Counted from the stretch's first letter, positions 7,884 to 17,625 are shown. The stretch is DNA of 64,000 nt from Virgibacillus halotolerans (GCF_016908515.1 NZ_JAFBEA010000003.1:248001-312000), one strand, 5' to 3'. Program-made: numbers and translations. The notes: a model not told the origin generated them from the letters alone.

Positions 7884-9863
7884 TTAGATTTGGTTTTCTG
7901 CAAAGTCCACGAAATAGTCTAATGATCCCTCGTTACTCAACGATCCTTTATTAACCACTTTATCTATGGATTTTCCCATCAATATCTTTTTGACTGGAAT
8001 TTCCAGTTTCTTACCATTTAATGTTTTCGGTAAATCTTTCACCTGATAAAATCCTGTTGGTACATGACGTGGTGAACATTGTGTGCGAATCTGCTTTTTG
8101 AGCTTCTGCTCAATATCCGCTGTTAATTCATAGCCATGCTTCATGACGACAAACAGTGGTGTAAATGAGTCACCGTCACCCTTTGGTATGTCCACGATTA
8201 AGCTATCAGCCACTTCTTTCACCTGATCGACAGCACGATAGATTTCACTTGTGCCAATCCGGATGCCCCCACGATTAATGGTTGCATCAGAACGTCCGTA
8301 AATGACGCATGTATGTCGGTCGGTGACTTTCAGATAGTCTCCATGACGCCAAACCCCAGGGAACATATCGAAATAACTCTCATGTAGTCGGCTGCCATCT
8401 TCATCATTCCAAAAGTAAATCGGCATGGATGGGAATGGCTCTGTGAGTACCAATTCCCCCACTTCTTCGATTTCGGACTGTCCATTGTCATTAAAGCTTT
8501 CGATTTTGGCACCAAGCCCCCGACATTGTAATTCACCTGCATAGACAGGCAAAATGGGAACACCCAAAATAAATGCCGTACAGATATCAGTTCCACCACT
8601 TGCCGAAGCAATCCAGAGATCCTTTTTCACATTATCATAGCACCACTGGAAGCCTTCTGGTGGCAGGGGTGATCCTGTGGAACTTATATTTTTCAGATGG
8701 CTCAGATCAAATTCCTCGCCCGGTTTCAGTTCATCCTTCATACACGAAGTGATATAGCTTGCACTTGTTCCGAAAACGGTCATTTTCGTTTGTTCCGCAA
8801 ACTTCCAAAGCATCTTTTTATCCGGATATGCTGGGCTGCCATCATATAAAACAATGGTACTTCCTGTCAGAAGTCCACCAACAACGAAATTCCACATCAT
8901 CCAGCCCGTTGTTGTAAACCAGAAAAAGCGGTCATCTTCGGTTAAATCCACATGAAAAGTCATCGCTTTTAAATGTTCTAATAAAATACCGCCCTGGCTT
9001 TGGACAATTGGCTTTGGCTTACCTGTCGTTCCAGAAGAAAAAAGCACCCATAGGGGATCATTGAATGGCACATGCTCATAGGTTAGCGACTTTTCTATAT
9101 TGGAATTCGTTGCGTCCTCCCAAAGTGTTGCATTTTTAACGCCATTGAAATCAGGTTGATTACTCAAATAGGGAATGGCAATTGTTGCTTCTAATGTTGG
9201 TAGTTCTGATTGGATGTTTTCAACGATTTCGATACGATCAAAGTCTTTGCCGTTATAACGATAGCCATCAACTGTGATCATTACTTTTGGCTCAATCTGT
9301 TTAAATCGATCGATAACACTTTGTGTGCCGAAATCCGGTGATGCGCTTGACCAAATGGCGCCAATACTTGCGGTGGCAAGAAAAGCGACAACAGCTTCAT
9401 AAATATTTGGTATGTAGGCAACAACACGATCTCCTTTTTCGACACCGAGTCCACGTAATGTTTGTTGTAATGCTGCTGTTTTCCGGTAAAGTGTGCTCCA
9501 AGTTATTTCATCTGTCTGCCGTGTTTCCGAGGCATGAATAATGGCTGGTTTGTTTGCGTCCCTGTCCCTGAAGACATGTTCTGTATAGTTAATACTTGCT
9601 TCGGGAAACCATTTTGCGCCTGGCATTTGATGTGATGTTAATACAGTTTCATAAGTCTGTTCTGATTGGATATTAAAATAATGCCAAAGGGATTCCCAAA
9701 AATCTTCTAGATTATCAGTAGACCATTGCCATAGGGAATGGTAATCATCAAAACGAAGATTTTTTTGCTGTTTTAACCATTTCATATAATCATAGATATT
9801 GGATTGTTGTTTCCGCTTTTCGTCCGGCTCCCATAATAATGTACCTTCTTTAATTTGTCCCAT
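7884..9863 (-). CDS. Acetoacetate--CoA ligase (acetoacetyl-CoA synthetase)
   Basis: A 659-residue adenylate-forming enzyme that activates acetoacetate with ATP and CoA. The N-terminal acetyl-CoA-synthetase cap contains PGAKWFPEASINYTEHVF, a pattern typical of acetoacetyl-CoA synthetases. The AMP-binding loop reads LFSSGTTGKPKP, followed by GWMMWNF. The hinge and C-terminal domain contain YGRSDATINRGGIRIG, and LNGKKLEIPVKK carries the catalytic lysine near the end. Length matches the AacS family (about 650). It is monocistronic, with GGAGGGCG upstream of the ATG. It would link ketone-body or PHB-derived acetoacetate to central metabolism. Confidence 0.93.
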   Translation of the reverse strand: MGQIKEGTLLWEPDEKRKQQSNIYDYMKWLKQQKNLRFDDYHSLWQWSTDNLEDFWESLWHYFNIQSEQTYETVLTSHQMPGAKWFPEASINYTEHVFRDRDANKPAIIHASETRQTDEITWSTLYRKTAALQQTLRGLGVEKGDRVVAYIPNIYEAVVAFLATASIGAIWSSASPDFGTQSVIDRFKQIEPKVMITVDGYRYNGKDFDRIEIVENIQSELPTLEATIAIPYLSNQPDFNGVKNATLWEDATNSNIEKSLTYEHVPFNDPLWVLFSSGTTGKPKPIVQSQGGILLEHLKAMTFHVDLTEDDRFFWFTTTGWMMWNFVVGGLLTGSTIVLYDGSPAYPDKKMLWKFAEQTKMTVFGTSASYITSCMKDELKPGEEFDLSHLKNISSTGSPLPPEGFQWCYDNVKKDLWIASASGGTDICTAFILGVPILPVYAGELQCRGLGAKIESFNDNGQSEIEEVGELVLTEPFPSMPIYFWNDEDGSRLHESYFDMFPGVWRHGDYLKVTDRHTCVIYGRSDATINRGGIRIGTSEIYRAVDQVKEVADSLIVDIPKGDGDSFTPLFVVMKHGYELTADIEQKLKKQIRTQCSPRHVPTGFYQVKDLPKTLNGKKLEIPVKKILMGKSIDKVVNKGSLSNEGSLDYFVDFAENQI

Positions 9864-10114
9864 ATTCGCCCTCCTGCATTGCTCTTTCTACTTCCATTAT
9901 ATGAAACCGCTTACGATGTGTAAAGAATTGTATTTTTTCAAATTGTGCTCACCTTAGATTTTAACATAATATCTGTCGGATATGCATTTGTCTGCAAAAC
10001 CAGGAAAGAATAAGAAAACAAATGAATGATTCTAAAGTTCATTTGCCAAAAATTGGGGATGAACCGTGGCTTTTCCCCACCGAAACTTGATTGCTTTAGA
10101 GACAAAAGATATAG

Positions 10115-10453
10115 ACTGCGACGTAATAAATTGGTGCTATGGCTTCGCTTCGGAAATACACTACGCTTTCCTCGGGCTCGCGCTGAGCCTCCTCACAAAG
10201 AACGCTGCGGGGTCTCATCGTCTTCGCGTATATCCTTCGCTAACATGGTGTTTGGAGCGGAGGGCCGTTGACTCCTGCGGGAATAGCACGAGTCCGAAGA
10301 CCCCACAGAGTGGGCTTCTCGAGGTAGGTTAAGTACGCGACGTCCTGTCGCAACACCTACACTAGAACGTCCTGTGCGTCGAAGGCTGAGGCCGTGCCCG
10401 CGGAAAGCAACGGTCCGCAGCGGAAAACAACCCAGCTCACATTACGTCGCAGT
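10115..10453. repeat. GC-rich dispersed element, locus A (MITE-like, 339 bp)
   Basis: Bounded by a perfect 13-bp inverted repeat, ACTGCGACGTAAT at 10115-10127 and ATTACGTCGCAGT at 10441-10453. Inside are two oppositely oriented copies of a module containing CTTTCC(G/T)CGGGC...GAGCCTCCTC...GCGGGGTC. A central insert carries ACGTCCTGT twice, spaced by CGCAACACCTACACTAGA. No transposase is encoded. It shares sequence with loci at 18926-19053, 19197-19363 and 47916-48267. Open frames across it are artefacts of its GC richness. It fills most of the gap between the acetoacetyl-CoA synthetase and BCCT genes; the remaining ~250 bases show nothing else clear. Confidence 0.8.
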
Positions 10454-10522
10454 TTCTATCAACTGCGAGAATTAAAAACCACAAAATTTACGAAAAGAAG
10501 ATTTTAAACAAGGGGTGTTTTT

Positions 10523-11998
10523 ATGAAAAATGTAACAACAGTCTTTTGGAATGCGATTGCGGTGTGTATCATTATTGTTGTGTGGGGAGGGGTTGCCCCG
10601 AATAATTTAGAGGCATTGTCAAGTACAGCAACGGCATTTATTTACGATCATTTCGGTTGGTATTATATGCTTGTTATTGTATCCATTATTATCTTCGCTA
10701 TTTATCTGACTTTTTCCCGGTTTGGAAAAATTAAATTAGGAAAAAAAGGTGATGAACCAGAATTTAGTTTGCTTGCCTGGTTTGCGATGCTATTTAGTGC
10801 AGGAATGGGGATTGGCCTTGTCTTTTTCACGACCGCTGAGCCTATTTCCCATGCATTCATCAGTGCGCCAGGTGGGGAGATTGGTACGGATAAGGCAATC
10901 CGAGAATCGCTGCAGTACGTTTTATTTCATTGGGGTCTTCATGGGTGGGCATTATATGCCATTGTCGCGCTGATTTTGGCCTATTTTAAATTTAATAAAG
11001 GTGCCCCCGGATTAATTAGCGCCACACTTGTACCGATATTTGGTGAAAAAATTGTCAGGGGAGCATTTGGAAAAATTGTTGATATACTTGCGATTATTGC
11101 AACTGTCGTAGGGGTTGCATCAACACTTGGATTTGGATCTGCGCAAATACGAAGCGGACTATCATTTTTATTTGGTACACCGGAAACGTTTATTGTTCAA
11201 ATCATTATTCTGGCGATCGCAACCGTATTATTTATTGCCTCCGCATGGTCGGGGCTTGGAAATGGGATCAAACATTTAAGTACAATTAACATCGTCATTG
11301 GCTTGGTGTTGGTATTCTTACTTTTTATCGTTGGACCAACGATGTATATATTGAATATGTTTACGAGTACGATTGGTAATTACTTATCAAATATCGTTAA
11401 CATGAGCTTTCAATTACGTCCGTTAAATGAAGCGGGAAGAGATTGGATTAATGACTGGACCATTTTTTATTGGGCATGGTGGATCTCCTGGGCACCATTT
11501 GTCGGCATGTTTATTGCTAGGGTGTCAAAAGGTCGGACAGTAAAGCAGTTTATTATTGGTGTAATCCTAGCTCCTACGTTCGTAACGCTTATTTTTTTCT
11601 CCGTTTTCGGTGTGTCAGCGTTAAATCTAGAACAGCTTGGTATTGCGAAAATATCGGATTTTTCCATTGAGACTTCGACATTTGCGGTCTTGCAGCATTA
11701 TCCAATGGGAAGTATATTGTCTTTTATTACAATTTTTGTTATTGCTATTTTCTTCATCACATCGGCGGATTCAGCGACCTTTGTATTAGGCATGTTTAGT
11801 ACAGGTGGACGTCTAAATCCAGCAAATATGGTGAAAATTGCTTGGGGTCTGGCATTATCTTCTATGGCAGCAATTGTTGCTTATTCTGGTGGTGTGCAAG
11901 GATTTCAAAATCTCCTGATAATAACTGCATTGCCATTTTCCCTGATTATTATTTTAATGGTTGTTTCATTTTTTAAGGATATCAACCGGGAGTTTTAA
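10523..11998 (+). CDS. BCCT family transporter (glycine betaine/choline/carnitine type)
   Basis: A 491-residue secondary carrier with 12 membrane helices. It contains the BCCT signature WTIFYWAWWISWAPFVGMFI near residue 310 (the Trp-rich helix 8 segment of the substrate site) and the glycine-rich FSAGMGIGLVFF near residue 92, which binds substrate and sodium in BetP-like carriers. Compatible-solute uptake for osmoprotection is the usual role; the exact substrate cannot be read. It is smaller than BetP and lacks a long regulatory C-terminal tail, more like OpuD. AAGGGGTG precedes the ATG. Confidence 0.9.
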   Translation: MKNVTTVFWNAIAVCIIIVVWGGVAPNNLEALSSTATAFIYDHFGWYYMLVIVSIIIFAIYLTFSRFGKIKLGKKGDEPEFSLLAWFAMLFSAGMGIGLVFFTTAEPISHAFISAPGGEIGTDKAIRESLQYVLFHWGLHGWALYAIVALILAYFKFNKGAPGLISATLVPIFGEKIVRGAFGKIVDILAIIATVVGVASTLGFGSAQIRSGLSFLFGTPETFIVQIIILAIATVLFIASAWSGLGNGIKHLSTINIVIGLVLVFLLFIVGPTMYILNMFTSTIGNYLSNIVNMSFQLRPLNEAGRDWINDWTIFYWAWWISWAPFVGMFIARVSKGRTVKQFIIGVILAPTFVTLIFFSVFGVSALNLEQLGIAKISDFSIETSTFAVLQHYPMGSILSFITIFVIAIFFITSADSATFVLGMFSTGGRLNPANMVKIAWGLALSSMAAIVAYSGGVQGFQNLLIITALPFSLIIILMVVSFFKDINREF

Positions 11999-12064
11999 AT
12001 TGCGTATCCTTTTAAAAAAAGATAGTATAAGGAAAGATCTTGCTGATTAACGGAGGTAAAATAA

Positions 12065-13051
12065 ATGGGAAATAAAATAAAAGTTGGTATTGTAGGTTAT
12101 GGTAATTTAGGTAGGGGAGCAGAGGCTTCTATCAAGCAACAACCAGATATGGAACTTGTTGCTGTCTTTTCACGAAGAGATCCGAGTAGTGTTCACGTGA
12201 TAGATCCAAATGTAAAAGTATTACATATAGATGAAGCAACAGACTATCAGGATAAGATAGATGTGATGATATTATGCGGTGGCTCTGCAACAGATCTACC
12301 GGAGCAGGTTCCTGCTTTTGCGGAAATGTTCAATACGGTGGATAGTTATGATACCCATGCAAAAATACCGGAGTACTTTGCTTCAGTAGATAAAGTGGCA
12401 CAAGCAAGTGGAAAGACAAGCATTATTTCTGTTGGCTGGGATCCGGGTATGTTTTCCATTAATCGTGTGATGTCAGAAGCGTTGCTACCAGAAGGAGAAA
12501 CATATACTTTCTGGGGGAAAGGTTTGAGCCAAGGACATTCAGATGCAGTAAGAAGAGTAGAAGGAGTTAAAAATGGTGTTCAGTATACCATTCCATCAGA
12601 AAAAGTGATTGAACAAGTAAGAAACGGTGAAAATCCAGCTGTTTCTAAAGCTGATCGTCATGTCCGCACTTGCTATATTGTAGCGGAGGAAGGCGCTGAT
12701 ACTGCAAAAATAGAGCAGGAGATTAAAACGATGCCGAACTATTTTGATGAGTATGAAACGACTGTTCATTTTATAACAGAGGCAGAATTGAAGCAAGATC
12801 ATTCTGCGATGCCACATGGTGGTTTTGTTATTCGGAGTGGGAAAACAGGTGCAGGGAATGACCAAATTGTTGAATATAGCTTGAATTTGGAAAGTAATCC
12901 GGAATTTACAGCTAGTGTTGTCACTGCTTACGCACGTGCAGCATACCGCTTGCATCAAGAAGGTCAAAAGGGCGCTAAAACGGTATATGATGTAGCGCCA
13001 GGTTATATCTCACCGAAGACTGCGGCGGAATTGCGCAAAGATTACTTATAA
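12065..13051 (+). CDS. ddh: meso-Diaminopimelate dehydrogenase
   Basis: A 328-residue NADPH-dependent enzyme that aminates L-tetrahydrodipicolinate to meso-diaminopimelate in one step for lysine and peptidoglycan synthesis. The N-terminal Rossmann motif is VGIVGYGNLGRGAEASI. Family motifs follow: FSRRDPSS, LCGGSATDLPEQ, DSYDTHAKIPEYF, SVGWDPGMFSINR, WGKGLSQGHSDAVRRVEGV and MPHGGFVIRSG. Length agrees with known Ddh proteins. A clear CGGAGGTAA lies upstream of the ATG. Spore-formers may use it alongside the acetylase route and dipicolinate synthesis. Confidence 0.95.
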   Translation: MGNKIKVGIVGYGNLGRGAEASIKQQPDMELVAVFSRRDPSSVHVIDPNVKVLHIDEATDYQDKIDVMILCGGSATDLPEQVPAFAEMFNTVDSYDTHAKIPEYFASVDKVAQASGKTSIISVGWDPGMFSINRVMSEALLPEGETYTFWGKGLSQGHSDAVRRVEGVKNGVQYTIPSEKVIEQVRNGENPAVSKADRHVRTCYIVAEEGADTAKIEQEIKTMPNYFDEYETTVHFITEAELKQDHSAMPHGGFVIRSGKTGAGNDQIVEYSLNLESNPEFTASVVTAYARAAYRLHQEGQKGAKTVYDVAPGYISPKTAAELRKDYL

Positions 13052-13057
13052 GAAATT

Positions 13058-13121
13058 TAGAAAACTTGGCATATGCCTTAGTTGCACATATGCAGTAAGA
13101 AAATAGTTATACTTTCTTAAC
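13058..13121 (+). repeat. Dispersed 65-85 bp repeat (TTAGAAAACTTGGC family), copy 1
   Basis: Begins TTAGAAAACTTGGC, continues with GTTGCACATATGCAGTAAGAA and ends TTATACTTTCTTA. Related copies lie at 43585-43652 (reverse) and 50513-50599, with partial copies at 25493-25523 and 50889-50923. Confidence 0.65.
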
Positions 13122-13125
13122 TGCC

Positions 13126-13166
13126 AAAAAAAGACTGAGTGGGGTAACCTTCACTCAGTCTTTTCT
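13126..13166. terminator. Bidirectional terminator
   Basis: Stem AAAAGACTGAGTG/CACTCAGTCTTTT between convergent ddh and cvfC-like genes; it overlaps the stop codon of the latter. Confidence 0.85.
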
Positions 13167-14306
13167 ATTCACAGCTTGTGTCATTTGATGCCATACAGAG
13201 CCTTTCGCATCCTCACCATCTTTAATTCGCTCCAATGCCATATTGATTTGCATACGTACTTCAAATTCTGGCTCACTGGTAGCCTCTTCTAGCGCAGGAA
13301 TAGCAGATTCGTCTCCTACTTCATATAAAAACATCGCACCACGCCAGCGAACCAGCCGATTGGGATCGGTCAGTGATTGAATCATCTCGGGCATCGCTTC
13401 TTTAAATCCAAGGTCGGAAATGCAATCACCAGCAGTACGGCGGACGTTGACAGCCTTATCTTTTAAAGCTTTGTATAAGTAGGGTAGTACTTCTGGTTCT
13501 TCAATCATGCCAAGATATGCTGTAGCTAATCGTCTAATGGAGGCTTTTTCATCCGATAAAGCTTTATCGAGAACAGGTAAGTCTTTAAATGTTGGTTCTC
13601 TCATCCGGTCAAGTGCAGCATAGCGGACTTTCCAACTCGGATCATCCAGTGTTTCCAGTGAAATTGTATTTTCCCCTTGTGTTGTATCGGCACCTGCATC
13701 AGACTCTGCTGTGAAAGCCAATTTTACTAGATTATTCAATCGTTCTTGATCATAGCTTGCTGCGAGTTCTTCTGTTACGTCATTGCCAATTTCGTTTGTT
13801 TCACCATAGCGTGGATGTTGCTCCACCCACTTTCTTTCCATGATGAAATTCGGTGAAGCGGATGAAGCTTCCATCACTGCATTGGAAAAATGCTTCGGTA
13901 ATCCAAAGCGATGTTCCCCGTTGTCATCTTCTAATTTGACTTGCATCGGGATGTTGCGGAACATTTGTACAAATACTTTTACTTCCCCAAATGCATCCGC
14001 AGTTTCTTCATACTGAATGGTTGCTTCGTGTGTATGATCCGCTTCCTCGGTACCGAGTGCTTTGCGGACTTCTGGAAGAATCGCTTCCCAGGTGTGTTTT
14101 GGGTGTCGTGCCAAAGCAATAAAATCGATCACGCGATAGATATTTTTGACACCCTCAATCGCAAATAATTGCTGAACATAGGCCGGAGCATCCTGTAAGT
14201 CGTCCTCTTTCTTGTAATTAAAGGTTTTGCCATCCGGCAGCTCCTCATTCACATTAATTTTCATAGAATGCGGGCTCGGAGTAGGCTCAATCGAAACAAT
14301 TTTCAT
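13155..14306 (-). CDS. cvfC: CvfC-like protein: Nfu N-terminal domain plus HEAT repeats
   Basis: A 383-residue protein matching the family annotated as conserved virulence factor C in staphylococci. Residues ~1-85 form an Nfu/NifU N-terminal-like domain (EPTPSPHSMKI, VQQLFAIEGVKNIYRVIDFI). The C-terminal half has armadillo/HEAT-like repeats (WKVRYAALDRM, IRRLATAYLGM, VNVRRTAGDCISDLG, LVRWRGAMFLYEVG). The ATG at 14306 is preferred over an upstream in-frame start because AAGGAGGAATAGGGGA precedes it directly. The molecular role is unknown; a scaffold for protein contacts is plausible from the repeats. Confidence 0.85.
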   Translation of the reverse strand: MKIVSIEPTPSPHSMKINVNEELPDGKTFNYKKEDDLQDAPAYVQQLFAIEGVKNIYRVIDFIALARHPKHTWEAILPEVRKALGTEEADHTHEATIQYEETADAFGEVKVFVQMFRNIPMQVKLEDDNGEHRFGLPKHFSNAVMEASSASPNFIMERKWVEQHPRYGETNEIGNDVTEELAASYDQERLNNLVKLAFTAESDAGADTTQGENTISLETLDDPSWKVRYAALDRMREPTFKDLPVLDKALSDEKASIRRLATAYLGMIEEPEVLPYLYKALKDKAVNVRRTAGDCISDLGFKEAMPEMIQSLTDPNRLVRWRGAMFLYEVGDESAIPALEEATSEPEFEVRMQINMALERIKDGEDAKGSVWHQMTQAVNRKD

Positions 14307-14363
14307 TCCCCTATTCCTCCTTACAACTTGCATCTTGGTTAAACAAGATGCAAGAGATCCATT

Positions 14364-14885
14364 TTACTCTGCGAGCTTGTCTGCAAATGCTTTTACATAA
14401 GCTGGCAGGTCTGGTGGGCGGCGGCTGGAGATAATATGACCATCCACAACAACGGCTTTGTCGTACCAGGCAGCGCCAGCATTTGTCATATCGTCTTTTA
14501 TTCCCGGAGTACTTGTCACATCTTTACCTTGTAAAATATCAGCAGAAATCAGCACCCAGCCAGCGTGGCAAATTTGGCCGATGGGCTTCTTAGAAATATT
14601 CATTGAACGAACGAAGTCCAGCACCTCGGGATAACGTCTTAATTTATCTGGTGCCCATCCTCCGGGTACAAGGATTGCATCATAGTCCGCTACTTTTATA
14701 TCAGTGAAAGCATAAGCCGATTCAGCAGGTACACCGTACTTTCCGATATATTTCTTATTTGCTTCTTTGCCAACTAAATCGACAATTGCACCTTCTTCTT
14801 GTAAACGTAACACGGGATACCAAAGCTCAAGATCTTCAAATTCATCTTCAACCAGGGCAATGACCTTTTTATCTTTTAATCGCAT
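14364..14885 (-). CDS. DJ-1/PfpI family protein (type 1 glutamine-amidotransferase fold)
   Basis: A 173-residue protein. It contains the nucleophile elbow IGQICHAGW with the catalytic cysteine near residue 108. The family stretches VEDEFEDLELWYPV, AILVPGGWAPDKLRR and VDGHIISSRRPPDLPAYV are also present. The length is normal for YraA/YfkM-like members, which are described as deglycases or general stress proteases. Substrate is not determinable. It is encoded between the CvfC-like gene and the LytTR/ABC operon on the same strand, but separated by about 70 bases from the latter. Confidence 0.88.
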   Translation of the reverse strand: MRLKDKKVIALVEDEFEDLELWYPVLRLQEEGAIVDLVGKEANKKYIGKYGVPAESAYAFTDIKVADYDAILVPGGWAPDKLRRYPEVLDFVRSMNISKKPIGQICHAGWVLISADILQGKDVTSTPGIKDDMTNAGAAWYDKAVVVDGHIISSRRPPDLPAYVKAFADKLAE

Positions 14886-14954
14886 TTATTTGACCCCTCC
14901 ATTTTGTTCTTACTACCAGTGTAGCAGATGATAGGGGTCACTATCGAGTTATTA

Positions 14955-15359
14955 TCACTTTTTTAGATGCTTATTCATTGTGTCTTCCATCTTTTTGAAG
15001 TATAAGTAAAATACAGTCCAATAGATGCTATAGGAGATGATAAACAGTAAAATGCCAATGAGAATGGACAGGAAGTTAAATGGGATCCATCCAACGGTAA
15101 GGGCAACGGTAAAGTAAACGATAATAGAAAAACTAAAATGAATGACCATCTTTTTTAAAGGGCTCCACTTGTCATGTTCGTAAATAAACGAAGATAATCC
15201 AAAATAGATACCAATGATAAAGCTGGCAAGCATATGCATCCAAACTTCTGAAATGGTTCCGTCAATATGATTGAATTTCATAATGGTAAGGGCAATAAAT
15301 GTAGCGATACCGCCAAATGCAACCCCGATCATGCTACGTTTCAGTATTTCAATAATCAT
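14955..15359 (-). CDS. DUF3021 family membrane protein
   Basis: A 134-residue protein with four membrane helices. It is typical of DUF3021, a family usually encoded next to LytTR-domain regulators. The ATG overlaps the stop of the upstream LytTR gene (ATGA). LytTR/DUF3021 pairs are thought to act together as a DNA-binding protein and membrane sensor or antagonist; that role is from family context. It is the last gene of a four-gene minus-strand operon with an ABC exporter. Confidence 0.82.
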   Translation of the reverse strand: MIIEILKRSMIGVAFGGIATFIALTIMKFNHIDGTISEVWMHMLASFIIGIYFGLSSFIYEHDKWSPLKKMVIHFSFSIIVYFTVALTVGWIPFNFLSILIGILLFIISYSIYWTVFYLYFKKMEDTMNKHLKK

Positions 15360-15817
15360 TGATGGGGCCCTCCCGTCCGTAGTTTTTCTTTTACTTTTGC
15401 TGCATGGGTTCGTGAAATGTATTCCTTGTTACCGGAATGAAAGTAAACACAGAGATTTCCATTAAAGGATAATTCAAAGCGTTGGATATGGTTGAGATTA
15501 CCGATAACCGATTTTGAAAAGCGCATAAAATGATGCGGGATGAGGATTTCTTCCACTTCATAGAGCTTCAATTTTATTTCGAAGCGCTTGTTTTTAAGCG
15601 CTGCGAAAGTCCTTCTTTTCTCTGCGTACACATAATCGATTTCATTCGGATCCAGCAGTATGGTTTGATCATCTTCCACCCCAAATAAACGCTGTGATTT
15701 CCTTCTTTTAATTACTTGCAGGATTTCCTCTAATTCCTCTGTCCATTCTTTTGCTTGAATGGTGATGGCTGTTTCTTCGTGCTGATCATCAATATCAATA
15801 TTTACCTTCATCCCCAT
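15356..15817 (-). CDS. LytTR-domain transcriptional regulator
   Basis: A 153-residue protein whose C-terminal ~100 residues form a LytTR DNA-binding domain: ILLDPNEIDYVYAEKRRTFA, LKLYEVEEIL, FMRFSKSVIGNLNHIQRFE. The N-terminal ~50 residues are a short leader with no receiver domain. This fits the stand-alone LytTR type paired with DUF3021 proteins. A second in-frame ATG six bases downstream (MKVNIDID) could also be the start. It likely regulates its own operon, which begins with the ABC transporter. Confidence 0.85.
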   Translation of the reverse strand: MGMKVNIDIDDQHEETAITIQAKEWTEELEEILQVIKRRKSQRLFGVEDDQTILLDPNEIDYVYAEKRRTFAALKNKRFEIKLKLYEVEEILIPHHFMRFSKSVIGNLNHIQRFELSFNGNLCVYFHSGNKEYISRTHAAKVKEKLRTGGPHQ

Positions 15818-15841
15818 ACCCCCATATGTTACAAACGATTA

Positions 15842-16588
15842 TTAGCCACGTGCAAGTTTCAAAAAATGCGGATAACGTAATAGTGCGATGATAAATCCGA
15901 CAAAACCAAAACCAAACAAAATGAGCAATGTTTGGAAAAGGTTGCTATATAACAATGTACCATTCATTGCATCCTGAAAGGCTTGATGGGCCCAGTAGTG
16001 TGGCAGAAAATGGGCGATCGATTGCATGAAATCCGGCATCATATCGATCGGTATCCAGAGTCCGCTTAATAATGCCCCGCCCAGTCCAATGATTTGTGTA
16101 ATGGCGAGCCCCATATTATCCGTTTTTACGAGTACTGCTAACGCCAGACCAAGTCCTGTAGCGGTAAAGGCTAAAAATAATGCGAGAATGAATAGTAATA
16201 CAGGTTGTTCTAGTGACACATTATAAACAAGTTTACCAAATAGGAACAAAATAATCATTTGTATTAAAACGATGCTCATGTATGTCAGCCATTTTCCCAT
16301 TAAATATAAATAAGGAGATAGTGGTGTACTTGCAATGCGTGCAGTCATCCCAAGGTCTCTATCCTTTATAAAAGTAGAAACCATGGAAATCATAATGAAA
16401 AAAACAAACATAACTGCATATCCCGGAACAATGGATGTTGTAACTTGTTGCCTAGTTGATGCATCCACGCCTGTGGTAAAAACCGCAATAAATAAAACAG
16501 TGAAAATAATGGGCAGGATAAGCATCCAAAAAAGTAATCCTCTATCCTGGAGATTTTTCTTCATTTCTAAAGCAAATATGGGACCCAT
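15842..16588 (-). CDS. ABC-2 type transporter permease
   Basis: A 248-residue membrane protein with six helices and the ABC-2 layout: a first helix after an amphipathic start (FALEMKKNLQDRGLLFWMLI), then FIKDRDLGMTARIASTPLSP in the first cytoplasmic loop, which is typical of exporter permeases. GGGGAGGAATTTCA lies before the ATG. It follows the ATPase gene by 33 bases. Together they form an exporter, possibly for an antimicrobial, lipid or peptide; the substrate is unknown. Confidence 0.88.
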   Translation of the reverse strand: MGPIFALEMKKNLQDRGLLFWMLILPIIFTVLFIAVFTTGVDASTRQQVTTSIVPGYAVMFVFFIMISMVSTFIKDRDLGMTARIASTPLSPYLYLMGKWLTYMSIVLIQMIILFLFGKLVYNVSLEQPVLLFILALFLAFTATGLGLALAVLVKTDNMGLAITQIIGLGGALLSGLWIPIDMMPDFMQSIAHFLPHYWAHQAFQDAMNGTLLYSNLFQTLLILFGFGFVGFIIALLRYPHFLKLARG

Positions 16589-16621
16589 TGAAATTCCTCC
16601 CCTTTCTTAAAGTTAGTTTGG

Positions 16622-17521
16622 TTAATCTCGTAATTGACTGCCTGTTAAAGAAAAGAATACTTCTTCCAGGCTTGGCTGGACAAGTTCCAATCGTTCTAAT
16701 TTATCCGCATCATCCTGATAAACATGCAACGCTGCTTCCATTGCGCGTAGAGGTGTTTCCGTTGTTAATAAATAACCGCCTTTGCTTTTGCTTAATGTTC
16801 CGAATTGCTTCAGATTGTTTGGTAAGGTATCACTGACTTTGATAAAAATAGATGGGACAGCATACTTCTGGAGCAAGTCGTCAACCATACCTTTTTCTAC
16901 TATTTCCCCCTGATCGATAAATGTGACCTCATCACATAACTGCTCTACCTCTTCCATGTAATGACTGGCATAAATGATTGTGCAATTATCCTGCTTGAGC
17001 TGCTTAATCATTTCGAAAATAAACGCGCGTGACTGGGGATCAATACCAACAGTTGGTTCATCCATAATGATGAGTTTAGGCTGATGCATGAGTGCGCAGC
17101 CGATATTTAAACGACGCTTCATCCCACCAGAAAAATGAATCACCTTGTCTTTCGCGCGTTCGGTCAAACCGATATCTTGTAAAACTTCTGACGCCCTCAG
17201 CTGTAACGCTTTGCCCTTTAATCCATACAGTTTTCCGAAAAAGTAAAGATTGCTATATGCAGATAAAGTTTGTTCTAGACAAATTTCCTGGGGGACATAG
17301 CCAATTTGTTTCTTCCTGTTGCTGTTATTGATTTGCTTGGAAAATGTAATTTCCCCTTTATAGTCCTGGATAATGGAAGCGAGTATTTTTAATAAGGTTG
17401 ATTTACCGGCCCCATTAGGTCCAACAAAGCCATAGCAGCTTCCTTTAGGAATGGTAAATGAAACTTGCTTTAAAGCTGTTCTCTTTCCATAGTTCTTCGT
17501 TACATTTTGAATCGTTAACAT
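16622..17521 (-). CDS. ABC transporter ATP-binding protein
   Basis: A 299-residue ATPase. Walker A is GPNGAGKST, the Q-loop lies in IGYVPQE, the signature is HFSGGMKRRL, Walker B is LIIMDEPTVGID and the H-loop is YASHYMEE. The C-terminal ~80 residues are the extension seen in ABC-2 exporter ATPases. The ATG giving MLTIQNVTK is chosen because AGGTGGATCTA precedes it. It is the first gene of the ATPase-permease-LytTR-DUF3021 operon. Confidence 0.92.
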   Translation of the reverse strand: MLTIQNVTKNYGKRTALKQVSFTIPKGSCYGFVGPNGAGKSTLLKILASIIQDYKGEITFSKQINNSNRKKQIGYVPQEICLEQTLSAYSNLYFFGKLYGLKGKALQLRASEVLQDIGLTERAKDKVIHFSGGMKRRLNIGCALMHQPKLIIMDEPTVGIDPQSRAFIFEMIKQLKQDNCTIIYASHYMEEVEQLCDEVTFIDQGEIVEKGMVDDLLQKYAVPSIFIKVSDTLPNNLKQFGTLSKSKGGYLLTTETPLRAMEAALHVYQDDADKLERLELVQPSLEEVFFSLTGSQLRD

Positions 17522-17625
17522 TAGATCCACCTGCCTTTTAATCATTATGGCAATTTATATTTCTGAAATCCCGCGAACATGAATAAGTGACACTAATTTA
17601 TGTATGAAAGAACATTAATACGGAA

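Noticed and set aside
7370..7903. 177-codon frame antisense to the DUF4097 gene
   Set aside because: Shadow frame produced by the repeated SGD codons on the opposite strand.
10026..10332. Two overlapping plus-strand frames of 80-90 codons
   Set aside because: They run across the GC-rich dispersed element and have no homology-like motifs or binding sites.
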